This document shows positions 35,462-43,055 of a DNA stretch of 55,103 bases, in pieces. The notes below the pieces were generated by a model. That model did no database searches, was not told the DNA's origin, and saw nothing but the letters and a program-made list of their open reading frames with translations. The stretch comes from an uncultured Thiotrichales bacterium (lineage in GTDB: Bacteria; Pseudomonadota; Gammaproteobacteria; CAIRSR01). Numbering within the stretch: the stretch's first letter is position 1; every line of letters begins with the position of its first letter. Both the position numbers and the translations under genes were made by a program. The stretch lies in contig CAIJYR010000052.1 in the NCBI GenBank assembly GCA_903824965.1, positions 1 to 55,103 of the forward strand. Direction: 5' to 3'.

Positions 35462-35632
35462 TTATACTCACAATGAGTGCCAACACGTCAACCACCCCGC
35501 CTGAAGGCGGGGCTGAAGCTGTGTTGCCCCCTTGTCGAGGGAGCCACAGCGATCGATACTGACGATACTGATGAGGTGTGTGTCATTAGACCCGTAAGGG
35601 CTGACAGTCGGGAAAGACCGACACCGTCTATG
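35462..35632 (+). ncRNA. Structured RNA resembling HEARO / IscB-type omega RNA, without nuclease gene
   Basis: Consecutive helices are visible: CCCCGCC-TGAA-GGCGGGG (35495-35512); GCTGTG..CACAGC (35518-35550) enclosing CCCT-TGTCG-AGGG; CCC-GTAA-GGG (35591-35600); and GTCGG..CCGAC (35607-35622). The linear motifs GATCGATACTGACGATACTG, GAGGTGTG and AGACCCGTAAGGGCTGACAG agree with my memory of the HEARO RNA, which lies directly in front of IscB nuclease genes and acts as their guide scaffold. In HEARO loci the nuclease ORF starts right at the 3' end of the RNA. Here an ATG sits at the same place (35630), but the frame leads into a beta-propeller protein. It is an orphan copy or relic of a mobile element. 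The family call needs a covariance-model search. Confidence 0.6.
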
Positions 35633-35653
35633 GGTTTACTCGGAAAACAAATC

Positions 35654-36823
35654 ATGCCACAAGCACTAGAATTCTTCGACAGCACAAGCATCGATCCAGG
35701 AAGCAAAGGTTTCTCAGGTGCCGTATTCGATGGGCGCTATCTCTATTTTGTGCCCATGATGAACGGCCATCATCAATTCTCTGGTCAAGTGACCCGTTAC
35801 GATACGCAGGGGGATTTCACAGACCCAACCCATTGGACAGTCTTTAACACAGCCACGGTGAACCCAAACAGTCGTGGTTTTACCAATGGCTTCTTCGATG
35901 GACGCTACCTGTATATGATTCCATGGCATCACGATCGTCACCATGGCCAGGTCACTCGGCTCGATACCCAACAAGATTTCCATCACCCCAATGCTTGGGA
36001 TTTTTTTGATCTACAAAAAAGCATCAGCACCGCTCGCGGTTTTGTGAGTGGTTGTTATGATGGACGTTATCTCTATTTAGCACCCTCCTACCTAGAATGG
36101 AATGTCTACCACGGAACCATGGTGCGTTACGACACCACTGCCCCCTTCTTCTCCACGGACAGCTGGGAAGCGTTCGATAGCCAATCTTTGTCTCCCCTCT
36201 GTCGTGGCTTCCACTCCGCAGTGGCCAGCAACGATTTTATTTACTTCGTGCCCTATGTCCGAGAAAACCGTGATTATCATGGACTCTTGGTGCGTTACCA
36301 GCGCAGTGGCAGATTTTCTGATCCGGCCAGTTGGCAGAGGGTTGATCTAAAAACATTGAACCCTCGTGGCTGCGGATTCGTGGGGGGGTGTCACGATGGA
36401 CCGTATCTCTATCTTGCACCCTATTTCGACGGAAAAGGCCGTTTCGGACAAGTGGCCCGCTATGACAGCACAAAACCGCTCGACGACGCCGATGCTTGGC
36501 AGTTCTTTGACACTGTATTGGTTCATCCGGACAGTCGTGGCTTTTTTGGTGCCTTGATCCACAGTGGATTTGTGTATTTCATTCCGCATTGCAAAGCAGA
36601 AGGGATTTACCACGGGCAGATAACACGCTACGACCAAAGCAAGCCCTTCCTGGATCCAACCGCCTGGTCTGTGCTGGATACGGCCATAGATCATCCCATG
36701 AGCAAGGGCTACATCGGTGGCACCGTTCTGGGGGACTTTCTTTACATGGCACCCTACGAAACCGCCCCGGCAGTCCACAGTGGGCTGATCGCCAAAGTCA
36801 ACCTGAACCTGTTCCTCCCCTGA
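35654..36823 (+). CDS. Seven-repeat beta-propeller protein of unknown function
   Basis: From ATG 35654 (MPQALEFFDS) the product has 389 residues; ATG 35630 at the end of the RNA would add eight. The ORF-track start at 35477 translates the structured RNA and is not credible. The whole protein is seven repeats of about 52 residues. Each reads roughly W.(F/L)D...(V/L).P.SRGF.G...DGRYLY..P, followed by a HGQ(V/I)(T/A)RYD strand. Seven such units fit a seven-bladed propeller closing on itself. There is no signal peptide or catalytic motif, so it is probably a cytoplasmic binding or scaffold protein. Its 3' end overlaps topB on the other strand by 26 bases. Confidence 0.85.
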   Translation: MPQALEFFDSTSIDPGSKGFSGAVFDGRYLYFVPMMNGHHQFSGQVTRYDTQGDFTDPTHWTVFNTATVNPNSRGFTNGFFDGRYLYMIPWHHDRHHGQVTRLDTQQDFHHPNAWDFFDLQKSISTARGFVSGCYDGRYLYLAPSYLEWNVYHGTMVRYDTTAPFFSTDSWEAFDSQSLSPLCRGFHSAVASNDFIYFVPYVRENRDYHGLLVRYQRSGRFSDPASWQRVDLKTLNPRGCGFVGGCHDGPYLYLAPYFDGKGRFGQVARYDSTKPLDDADAWQFFDTVLVHPDSRGFFGALIHSGFVYFIPHCKAEGIYHGQITRYDQSKPFLDPTAWSVLDTAIDHPMSKGYIGGTVLGDFLYMAPYETAPAVHSGLIAKVNLNLFLP

Positions 36824-39146
36824 GAACCGTCGTCATGTAGCGGCAGCGAGGAAATTGGGAGCAACCGCGAAAGACTTCGCCTGCATAGGGGCCTTGCCGC
36901 GCCATCCGTTGTACGAGATACCCCTGTTGACACTGTGGGCATCGATCGCCTGTTGGCGTTTGTGGGAGGGCGGCAGGGGTGATAAGAAGCGTCGGCACTG
37001 GGGGTTCGGTGGCACGGCGAGTTCGCTTATGCGGCACAGGAGGAGCAGAATTCGCTTCCACAGGGGTAGGCGTTTGCGCGGCACGGCGGATACGCTTGCG
37101 TGGCACGGCAGCATCGGCGTCCGTGGACGCTGCAGCGGTGCGGCGGGTGCGCTTTCGTGGTGTGGCGTCTGCGGGGTTCGCCTCCATAGAAGTAGGGTTA
37201 GGCGCTTGCGCGGCACGACGGGTACGTTTGGGTGATGCAACGGGTTCGGGGTCTGTTTGTTTGCGCAACGGCGTTTGCGCAACGGGCATAGACGCCGCGA
37301 CCGCCTGTTTGCCCAAGAGACCCATCGGTACCTGACCGGACTTTACCGTGGCGACCATTTCCCCTACCCAACGGGTTTGACGCTCCAAGAACGACCCAAG
37401 CGACGCCTCCCCACGAGCGATCTCGTCCAACCCCTGCTCCCAAAGCGCCGTCGTAGTCGGACTTTTGACCGCATCGGGCAGCGCATCCACCAGTGCTCGC
37501 CCCGCCGATGTACTCAACAGGGTGCGCTGTTTTTCACGCACCAAAAAGCCCCGTTTTAACAGCGTTTCGAGGATGCCTGCACGGGTTGCCTCTGTACCGA
37601 TTCCAGAAGTCTCTTTCAGAACCTTTTTGAGGGCAGGGTCGGCTACAGTACGACCCACATTCTTCATGGCGGCAATCAGGGTGCCCTCGGTATACCGCGC
37701 AGGGGGGCGCGTCTTTTTGTCGGAGAGGGTGGCCTCCAAAAGCGTGACCGCATCCCCAATCGCCATCGGTGGCAGCACCGCTTCTTCTTCCTCGCCTGGA
37801 GCCTCCCCCCCTAGCACAGTCCGCCATCCAAGCACGCGCATCATGCGCCCTGTGGTGCGAAAAGGGGTTTCTTTGACCTCCACTTCCACCTCGGTATGAT
37901 CGTATTCGTAGTCTGGGTAAAACTGCGCAAGATAGCGCCTTCGGATGAGGTCATAGAGGCGTGTCTCATTGACGTTCATGCGTGCCACATCGACACGGGC
38001 GTTGGTCGGGATGATGGCATGGTGGGCCGTGATCTTGGCATCCTCCCAAGCACGCGATCGCAGGGCAGGATTGGCTTGCTGCACAAGCACTGCGAACCCT
38101 GGATCAGACGTCTTGAGCATCGCTAAGACCGCTGCCACCTCCTTGTGCTGACTTTCCGGCAGGAAAGAGCAATCAGTACGTGGGTAGGTTGTCGCCTTGT
38201 GGGTCTCATAAAGCGACTGTGCCGTATCCAACACCAACTGCGCACCCATTCCCCAACGCAACGAGGCTGTCTGTTGCAGTGTCGAGAGCGCAAAGGGCAA
38301 CGGTGGGCATTCTTTTACCCGCCGCGTCTCGGCTTTGGTCACGCATCCGGTTGCGCCGGATACGCGTTGAACGACCTCGGCGGCAACCGCTCGTTGCAGA
38401 CAACGCCCCTCTGTATCCGCGACTGCCTCGGGTGGTACCCAGCGTGCACGGAAGCGATCAGCGCACTTCGCGAGCAGAAACAGGCCCATCACCTCGAAAT
38501 AGGCAACAGGTACGAATGCCTCGATCGTGCGATCACGATCCACGATCAGGGCAAGGGTGGGTGTCTGCACCCGACCAACGGACAACACGCCCTCATATCC
38601 GGCACTTTGTCCCACGAGCGTATAGGCGCGGGTGAGGTTCATCCCGACGAGCCAATCCGCACGTGTACGCCCTAAGGCCGCTTGCCACAACGGTTCGGTT
38701 TTTATACCTGGCAGCAGCGCACCGAGTGCTTTGCGGATGCTTGCGTCGTCGAGCGCGGAAAGCCACAGACGTTGCACGGGGCCGTGCCAGCGTGCGAGGG
38801 TCATGACCTCTCGTGCGATCAATTCGCCCTCCCGATCGGCGTCGGTTGCGATGATCACCTCGCTGGCTTCTCGGAGGAGGGTTTGGACGATCTTGAATTG
38901 TGCGCTGCCCCTTGCGGTGACCGTCATGCGCCACTCCGTCGGGACAATGGGAAGGGTCGCAAGACTCCAACGCTTGAAGCGAGGGTCGTAACCATCCGGT
39001 GGGACGAGTTCCAAAAGATGTCCGTAACACCAAGTGACTACGGTAGCATCCCCCAGCAGACAACCATCCCCTTTTTGTCGTGCCCCAAGGACTCGCGCAA
39101 TGTCACGGGCTTGAGAAGGTTTCTCGCAGAGATAAAGACAGCTCAC
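36798..39146 (-). CDS. topB: DNA topoisomerase III
   Basis: The product has 782 residues, a type IA topoisomerase that passes single strands to decatenate DNA. The Toprim domain has LCEKPSQARDIARVLG at the start and ATDADREGELIAREV (about 98). The catalytic Tyr lies in TTYPRTDCSFLPES (about 320), and GVLSVGRVQTPTLALIVDRD is typical for TopB. The C-terminus is unusual: four or five basic repeats of (R/H)KR(T/I)RRA separated by Pro/Ala/Thr linkers (about 635-725), then one Zn-ribbon-like module with CPQCQQG and CSQFPRC. The start is GTG 39146 with GGAG upstream. It converges on the propeller gene. Confidence 0.93.
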   Translation of the reverse strand: MSCLYLCEKPSQARDIARVLGARQKGDGCLLGDATVVTWCYGHLLELVPPDGYDPRFKRWSLATLPIVPTEWRMTVTARGSAQFKIVQTLLREASEVIIATDADREGELIAREVMTLARWHGPVQRLWLSALDDASIRKALGALLPGIKTEPLWQAALGRTRADWLVGMNLTRAYTLVGQSAGYEGVLSVGRVQTPTLALIVDRDRTIEAFVPVAYFEVMGLFLLAKCADRFRARWVPPEAVADTEGRCLQRAVAAEVVQRVSGATGCVTKAETRRVKECPPLPFALSTLQQTASLRWGMGAQLVLDTAQSLYETHKATTYPRTDCSFLPESQHKEVAAVLAMLKTSDPGFAVLVQQANPALRSRAWEDAKITAHHAIIPTNARVDVARMNVNETRLYDLIRRRYLAQFYPDYEYDHTEVEVEVKETPFRTTGRMMRVLGWRTVLGGEAPGEEEEAVLPPMAIGDAVTLLEATLSDKKTRPPARYTEGTLIAAMKNVGRTVADPALKKVLKETSGIGTEATRAGILETLLKRGFLVREKQRTLLSTSAGRALVDALPDAVKSPTTTALWEQGLDEIARGEASLGSFLERQTRWVGEMVATVKSGQVPMGLLGKQAVAASMPVAQTPLRKQTDPEPVASPKRTRRAAQAPNPTSMEANPADATPRKRTRRTAAASTDADAAVPRKRIRRAAQTPTPVEANSAPPVPHKRTRRATEPPVPTLLITPAALPQTPTGDRCPQCQQGYLVQRMARQGPYAGEVFRGCSQFPRCRYMTTVLRGGTGSG

Positions 39147-39224
39147 AAACGCACACTCCCATCAGTGACCAAATCAGTGACCAAGCGGGTCCACCATAGC
39201 ACACATGGCTTAGCCCTGTGGCAT

Positions 39225-39254
39225 TTGACTATCCCAAAGGGTGTATGCTATAAG
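39225..39254 (+). promoter_or_regulatory. Promoter of the fccAB genes
   Basis: TTGACT (39225-39230) and TATAAG (39249-39254) are 18 bases apart, giving a good sigma-70-type promoter with a start near 39261, about 30 bases before the fccA ATG. Confidence 0.55.
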
Positions 39255-39292
39255 CACAAACGATGGCGTTGTGTGGGTATTGACGACGGACG

Positions 39293-39922
39293 ATGGACAG
39301 CATTGTGGTTTCTCTGGCACCAAATAAAAACATCCCACAAAGGACTACGGTGTTGTTCGTGTGGGTGGGCGCTGTGCTGATGACTACCGGGGTGGTAGCT
39401 GCGACTCTGGGGGGCGATCGTCTGCCGGGCGTTTGTGCGGGCTGTCACGGGGAGGAGGGTGTAAGCGCGGGTTCTGCGACCCCGACCATTGCCGGTACAA
39501 AAACAGAGACGTTCGTTCAGCGCATGAGGGATTTTAAGACAGGCAATCGAACGGCTACCCTTATGGATCGGATTGCGAACGGTTATACGGACGATGAAAT
39601 CGGACGCATGGGAGAATATTTCAGCAAGCGGCCTTTTGAGCGTGCACAACAACCAACAGATAGGGCCATGGCCGAGCGAGGAAAGCACTTTGCTGAGCAA
39701 TACTGTGCCTCCTGTCATGAAGAGGCAGGTACTGTGGATGATGGTAGGCCGGGTATTCTTGCGGGACAATGGTTATCCTATCTACGGTTTCGCTTGGAAG
39801 ACTATCGATTGGGCGTCGATCGTATCCCAAAAAAAATGAGGCTGGGTATTGAATCGATTCTGCACGAAGCGGGTGTGGAAGGTCTGGAGAGTGTGCTGCA
39901 ATTTTATGCAAGCCAAAAATAA
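39293..39922 (+). CDS. fccA: Di-haem cytochrome c subunit of flavocytochrome c sulfide dehydrogenase
   Basis: The product has 209 residues and accepts electrons from the flavoprotein subunit in the periplasm. A signal-type segment (about 20-37) is followed by two cytochrome c4-like domains with haem motifs CAGCH (about 48) and CASCH (about 138) and matching distal Met regions. The size and the two haems fit FccA rather than the mono-haem SoxF partner. The stop overlaps the first possible ATG of fccB (TAATG). A sigma-70-type promoter is visible upstream. Confidence 0.88.
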   Translation: MDSIVVSLAPNKNIPQRTTVLFVWVGAVLMTTGVVAATLGGDRLPGVCAGCHGEEGVSAGSATPTIAGTKTETFVQRMRDFKTGNRTATLMDRIANGYTDDEIGRMGEYFSKRPFERAQQPTDRAMAERGKHFAEQYCASCHEEAGTVDDGRPGILAGQWLSYLRFRLEDYRLGVDRIPKKMRLGIESILHEAGVEGLESVLQFYASQK

Positions 39923-39948
39923 TGGCTGAGGAGTCTGTGGAGCTAGGC

Positions 39949-41244
39949 ATGTCCAACGTAACCAGGCGGCAGTTTTTACAGTGGACGGCTGCTGTGGGTA
40001 CCACTGGATTTCCTTTGACTGGGAGGGGTAGTTCGGGACGTGTTGTCGTGATCGGCGGTGGTGTGGGGGGAATCACAGCAGCAAAGTCCATCAAAAAGGC
40101 CGCACCTTCCCTGAACGTTATCCTGGTAGAACAGAAAAAACACTATTCCGCCTGTTTTATGAGCAACGAGGTTTTGGCACACAGTCGTTCTTTGGAGTCC
40201 CTGCGGTTTACGTACGATGGCCTTTGGAAATATGGCATCACCGTCGTAAACCAATCTGCAGTTGCCATCGATGCAGCCGTACACAAAGTCATTCTAGAGG
40301 GAGGGGCGGTACTGGAATACGATCGCCTAATCGTATCTCCTGGGATCGATCTTCGCTACGATGTGATTGTCGGTTATAACAGGCGCGTCGCTGAGAAATT
40401 GCCACATGCCTGGACTTCGGGAGACCAGATCGGCTTGTTGCGCACACAGCTCGAAGCCATGCAAGACGGTGGTACCGTCTTGATTGCAGCGCCTAAGAAT
40501 CCCTTTCGCTGTCCCTCGGCACCCTATGAGCGAGCCAGCCAAATCGCTTGGTATCTCCAGCGTTATAAACCAAAATCAAAAATCATTCTCCTGGATGCCA
40601 AGGAAATATTCTCACAACAAGCATTGTTTATGGAAGCGTGGAGGGCGTTGTATGGGTTCGGCACACAGAATAGCCTCATTGACTGGCATCCTGCCTCTGA
40701 AGAGGGCACCGTCACGCGGGTTGATCCTGATGCGATGGCTGTGTATTCCGGTGAACTCGATACGGTGACAAAAGGAGCAGTCATCAACCTCATCCCACCA
40801 CAAATGGCAGGCATGATTGCAAGAACCAGCGGTCTGACCGATGATACGTATTGGTGTCCTGTGAACAAAACGACCTTTGAATCCACGAAGGCAAAAGATG
40901 TTCACATCCTGGGGGATGCGTGCAACGCACAGGACATGCCAAAATCGGCTTACTCGGCTGCTTCACAGGCCCAGTGTGTGGCCGCTGTGGTAGTATCCGC
41001 CATGAGCGGTGTTGGGGAAATACCTCTGTTTACACACCTCAATGCCTGTTATAGCATCCTCGGCCAAGACTGGGCCATTTCGACCGTTGGCGTGTATCGT
41101 TCCAATAGCACGGGCACGATCCTCCAATCCGTCGAAGGATCAGGCGGAACGTCTTCGCCGGGTGCAGGCGCTACGCAACGCAAACATGCGGTTGAGTATG
41201 CCCACAGTTGGTACCAAAACATCACCCACGCACTATTCACCTGA
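39949..41244 (+). CDS. fccB: Flavoprotein subunit of flavocytochrome c sulfide dehydrogenase
   Basis: From ATG 39949 the product has 431 residues. GGAG stands six bases before this ATG; the ORF-track ATG 39922 is an alternative coupled to fccA. A twin-arginine signal (TRRQFLQW) sends it folded to the periplasm. The FAD fold VVVIGGGVGGITAAKSI follows. CFMSNEVLAHSRSLESL and YWCPVNKTTFES hold the two Cys expected to form the redox-active disulfide, and VHILGDAC closes the FAD site. FccB oxidises sulfide to sulfur or polysulfide and passes electrons to FccA. It lies in an operon with fccA and upstream of sqr. Confidence 0.92.
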   Translation: MSNVTRRQFLQWTAAVGTTGFPLTGRGSSGRVVVIGGGVGGITAAKSIKKAAPSLNVILVEQKKHYSACFMSNEVLAHSRSLESLRFTYDGLWKYGITVVNQSAVAIDAAVHKVILEGGAVLEYDRLIVSPGIDLRYDVIVGYNRRVAEKLPHAWTSGDQIGLLRTQLEAMQDGGTVLIAAPKNPFRCPSAPYERASQIAWYLQRYKPKSKIILLDAKEIFSQQALFMEAWRALYGFGTQNSLIDWHPASEEGTVTRVDPDAMAVYSGELDTVTKGAVINLIPPQMAGMIARTSGLTDDTYWCPVNKTTFESTKAKDVHILGDACNAQDMPKSAYSAASQAQCVAAVVVSAMSGVGEIPLFTHLNACYSILGQDWAISTVGVYRSNSTGTILQSVEGSGGTSSPGAGATQRKHAVEYAHSWYQNITHALFT

Positions 41245-41274
41245 ACGATTCACCTGAACGATTCACCTGAACGT
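41236..41274 (+). repeat. Three 13-base direct repeats at the fccB end
   Basis: TTCACCTGAACGA occurs three times head to tail (the last copy ends in T), beginning in the last codons of fccB and crossing its stop. AAGGAGGT follows at once but no start codon lies within its reach. Confidence 0.85.
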
Positions 41275-41307
41275 AAGGAGGTCAGCACACAGAGAGAACG
41301 CTAGTGG

Positions 41308-41418
41308 ATGGAAGGGACAACCAGTCCCCTAGAACCAACCGCAGCAAAATTGCTTGGGGTGCCTGTGGCTCTGGCGGTTTTTGCTGTTTGTTATTCTCGA
41401 TGGCTTCTACCTTGTTAA
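41308..41418 (+). CDS. Possible 36-residue membrane peptide upstream of sqr
   Basis: The frame from ATG 41308 reads MEGTTSPLEPTAAKLLGV and then a hydrophobic helix ending CYSRWLLPC, stopping at TAA 41418, ten bases before the sqr start codon. It is too short for the ORF track. One transmembrane helix with a short polar N-terminus is plausible for a small accessory protein. The ribosome site is weak (AGAGAGAA at some distance; AAGGAGGT is 30 bases away). It may be coincidental. Confidence 0.35.
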   Translation: MEGTTSPLEPTAAKLLGVPVALAVFAVCYSRWLLPC

Positions 41419-41428
41419 AGAGAGATCT

Positions 41429-42871
41429 ATGGCCAAGACAGTCATTCTGGGTGCCGGATTCGCCGGCCAATACGCCGCAATTGTTCTGAAAGACGCCCTC
41501 AAGGGGAAGGGCAACCACGAAGTGGTTGTGGTGTGTCCCGTCACCAAGTTTACCTTCATTCCATCGCTGATTTGGGTGGGCGTTGGTCAAATGGACGTCA
41601 AAAAGACTCAATTCGATCTACTGCCAGTTTATAAGCGAGAGGGTATCTCGTTTGTGCATGGATTGGCCACTGAGATACATCCAGACGAGCGGTATGTGAT
41701 CGTAGAACCAAAAGATGGTGCTGGAAAAGATCCTGTCCGCGTTGATTATGATTATTTGATCAATGCGACTGGTCCACATCTGAATTTTGCTGCAACGCCT
41801 GGATTGGGCCCTGATGGTGGTTACACTCAGTCGATCTGCACCCCAGACCACGCCGAACACACCGCAAAGAAATATCTGGAATTGGTGAAGAAATTAGAAA
41901 AAGGGGAGCGTGCGTCGGTTGTCGTGGGTACCGGACATGGTACTTGTACGTGCCAGGGCGCTGCCTTCGAGTTTATCGCACAAATCCACAATGATCTCAA
42001 AGATCGCGGTCTACGCAACCAAGTAGACCTTAAGTGGATCTCCAATGAACCGCAGCTTGGGGATTTCGGAATCGATGGATTTGAAACAAAGATGATGATG
42101 GGGTCTATCCTGTTTACAGCGAACGATATGGCCGAGGCACTGTACACAGAATACAACATCCAAGTACAGCTCAGAAGCCACGTGAGCAGTGTTGATGAAA
42201 AATTCATCCACACCGAAGACGTGGAAGGCAATATCAATAAGATACCATATGATTTTGCCATGCTGATTCCGCAATTCAAGGGCAAAGCGATTCGCTATCT
42301 TGACAAAGACGGCAATGATTTGGCAGGAAAATTGCTAAATCCAGCAGGGTTCATGAAAGTGGATGCGGTATACGGTAAACCGTATCCCGAACTGGATGGC
42401 CCAGATTGGCCTAAAACATACCAAAATCCCCTCTACAAGAACATGTTCGCAGTAGGCATTGCTTTTGCTCCCCCTGGACCTGCCTCCAAACCCATGAGCA
42501 CACCGAGTGGTGCTGTGGTTTGTCCCGCACCTCCTAGAACGGGGTATACGGCTGAATTGACTGCCAAAGCAGCCGCGCTAAACATCGTGGACATGATCGA
42601 GGGACGTGAGATCAGCCATACCGCCTCCATGGCAGAAACACCTGGCATGTGCATTGCTTCCCTGAAAGGTTCTATTACCAGTGGATCAGGGTGCACCATT
42701 GGCATATATCCAATCGTGCGCGATCGCAAGCGTTATCCGGAGGGCAATGGGCGTGATATGAATGCAACAACGCTGGATATGGGTCTTGCGGGTGCGTGGA
42801 TTAAGAAAGGGCTGCATCACGCATTCTTGTACAAGTTGAGCGCCAAACCCATGTGGAAATACATGCCCTAA
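41429..42871 (+). CDS. sqr: Sulfide:quinone oxidoreductase
   Basis: The product has 480 residues, a monotopic FAD enzyme on the periplasmic side of the membrane that oxidises sulfide to polysulfide and reduces quinone. I chose ATG 41429 (MAKTVILGAGFAGQYAA) with GAGAG upstream; the ORF-track start adds 25 residues of no known type. The three Cys of SQR are visible in QSICTPDHAE, GHGTCTCQGAA and ETPGMCIAS. FTFIPSLIWVGVG and PAPPRTGYTAE are typical of the family, and the C-terminus is amphipathic for membrane binding. The layout resembles the Acidithiobacillus-type SQR; the exact SQR class is not settled. It follows fccAB, so the cell has two sulfide oxidation routes side by side. Confidence 0.9.
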   Translation: MAKTVILGAGFAGQYAAIVLKDALKGKGNHEVVVVCPVTKFTFIPSLIWVGVGQMDVKKTQFDLLPVYKREGISFVHGLATEIHPDERYVIVEPKDGAGKDPVRVDYDYLINATGPHLNFAATPGLGPDGGYTQSICTPDHAEHTAKKYLELVKKLEKGERASVVVGTGHGTCTCQGAAFEFIAQIHNDLKDRGLRNQVDLKWISNEPQLGDFGIDGFETKMMMGSILFTANDMAEALYTEYNIQVQLRSHVSSVDEKFIHTEDVEGNINKIPYDFAMLIPQFKGKAIRYLDKDGNDLAGKLLNPAGFMKVDAVYGKPYPELDGPDWPKTYQNPLYKNMFAVGIAFAPPGPASKPMSTPSGAVVCPAPPRTGYTAELTAKAAALNIVDMIEGREISHTASMAETPGMCIASLKGSITSGSGCTIGIYPIVRDRKRYPEGNGRDMNATTLDMGLAGAWIKKGLHHAFLYKLSAKPMWKYMP

Positions 42872-42900
42872 CCCCCCCTGGTGTACAAAGAGAAATCAGC

Positions 42901-43014
42901 ATGAAATACATTATTAGCAATACAGACAGACGTATGCAGCGCAACGTGGTTTGGCAGTTCATTCGCTTTATGTTGCTTGGATTGAGCTTCGCAAAGCTGA
43001 CCAAGCATAAGTGA
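42901..43014 (+). CDS. Possible 37-residue protein downstream of sqr
   Basis: The frame from ATG 42901 reads MKYIISNTDRRMQRNVVWQF and continues with a short hydrophobic stretch before a basic end, with TGA at 43014. It starts 29 bases after sqr and ends ten bases before a strong terminator, so it would be the last cistron of the sulfide operon. It is too short for the ORF track. The amphipathic, Arg/Lys-rich character suggests a small membrane-associated peptide. I do not recognise a family. Confidence 0.5.
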   Translation: MKYIISNTDRRMQRNVVWQFIRFMLLGLSFAKLTKHK

Positions 43015-43023
43015 TGAACCGTT

Positions 43024-43050
43024 CCCCCTCGGGCAGCACGCCTGAGGGGG
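43024..43050. terminator. Bidirectional terminator between the sqr unit and queA
   Basis: CCCCCTC pairs perfectly with GAGGGGG; inside, GGC pairs with GCC around AGCAC-type loop bases. ATCTTT follows on the plus strand. It sits in the short gap between convergent transcripts. Confidence 0.7.
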
Positions 43051-43055
43051 ATCTT

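Noticed and set aside
35477-35653. N-terminal 59 residues of the propeller ORF as given in the track
   Set aside because: This part translates the hairpins of the structured RNA (Pro/Arg-rich, no repeat unit) and the propeller repeat begins only at about 35654.
39205-39224. Palindrome CACATGGCTTAGCCCTGTGG upstream of fccA resembling the one at 20867-20890
   Set aside because: The shared core CTTAGCCC is short and the stem is imperfect, so a common repeat family could not be supported.
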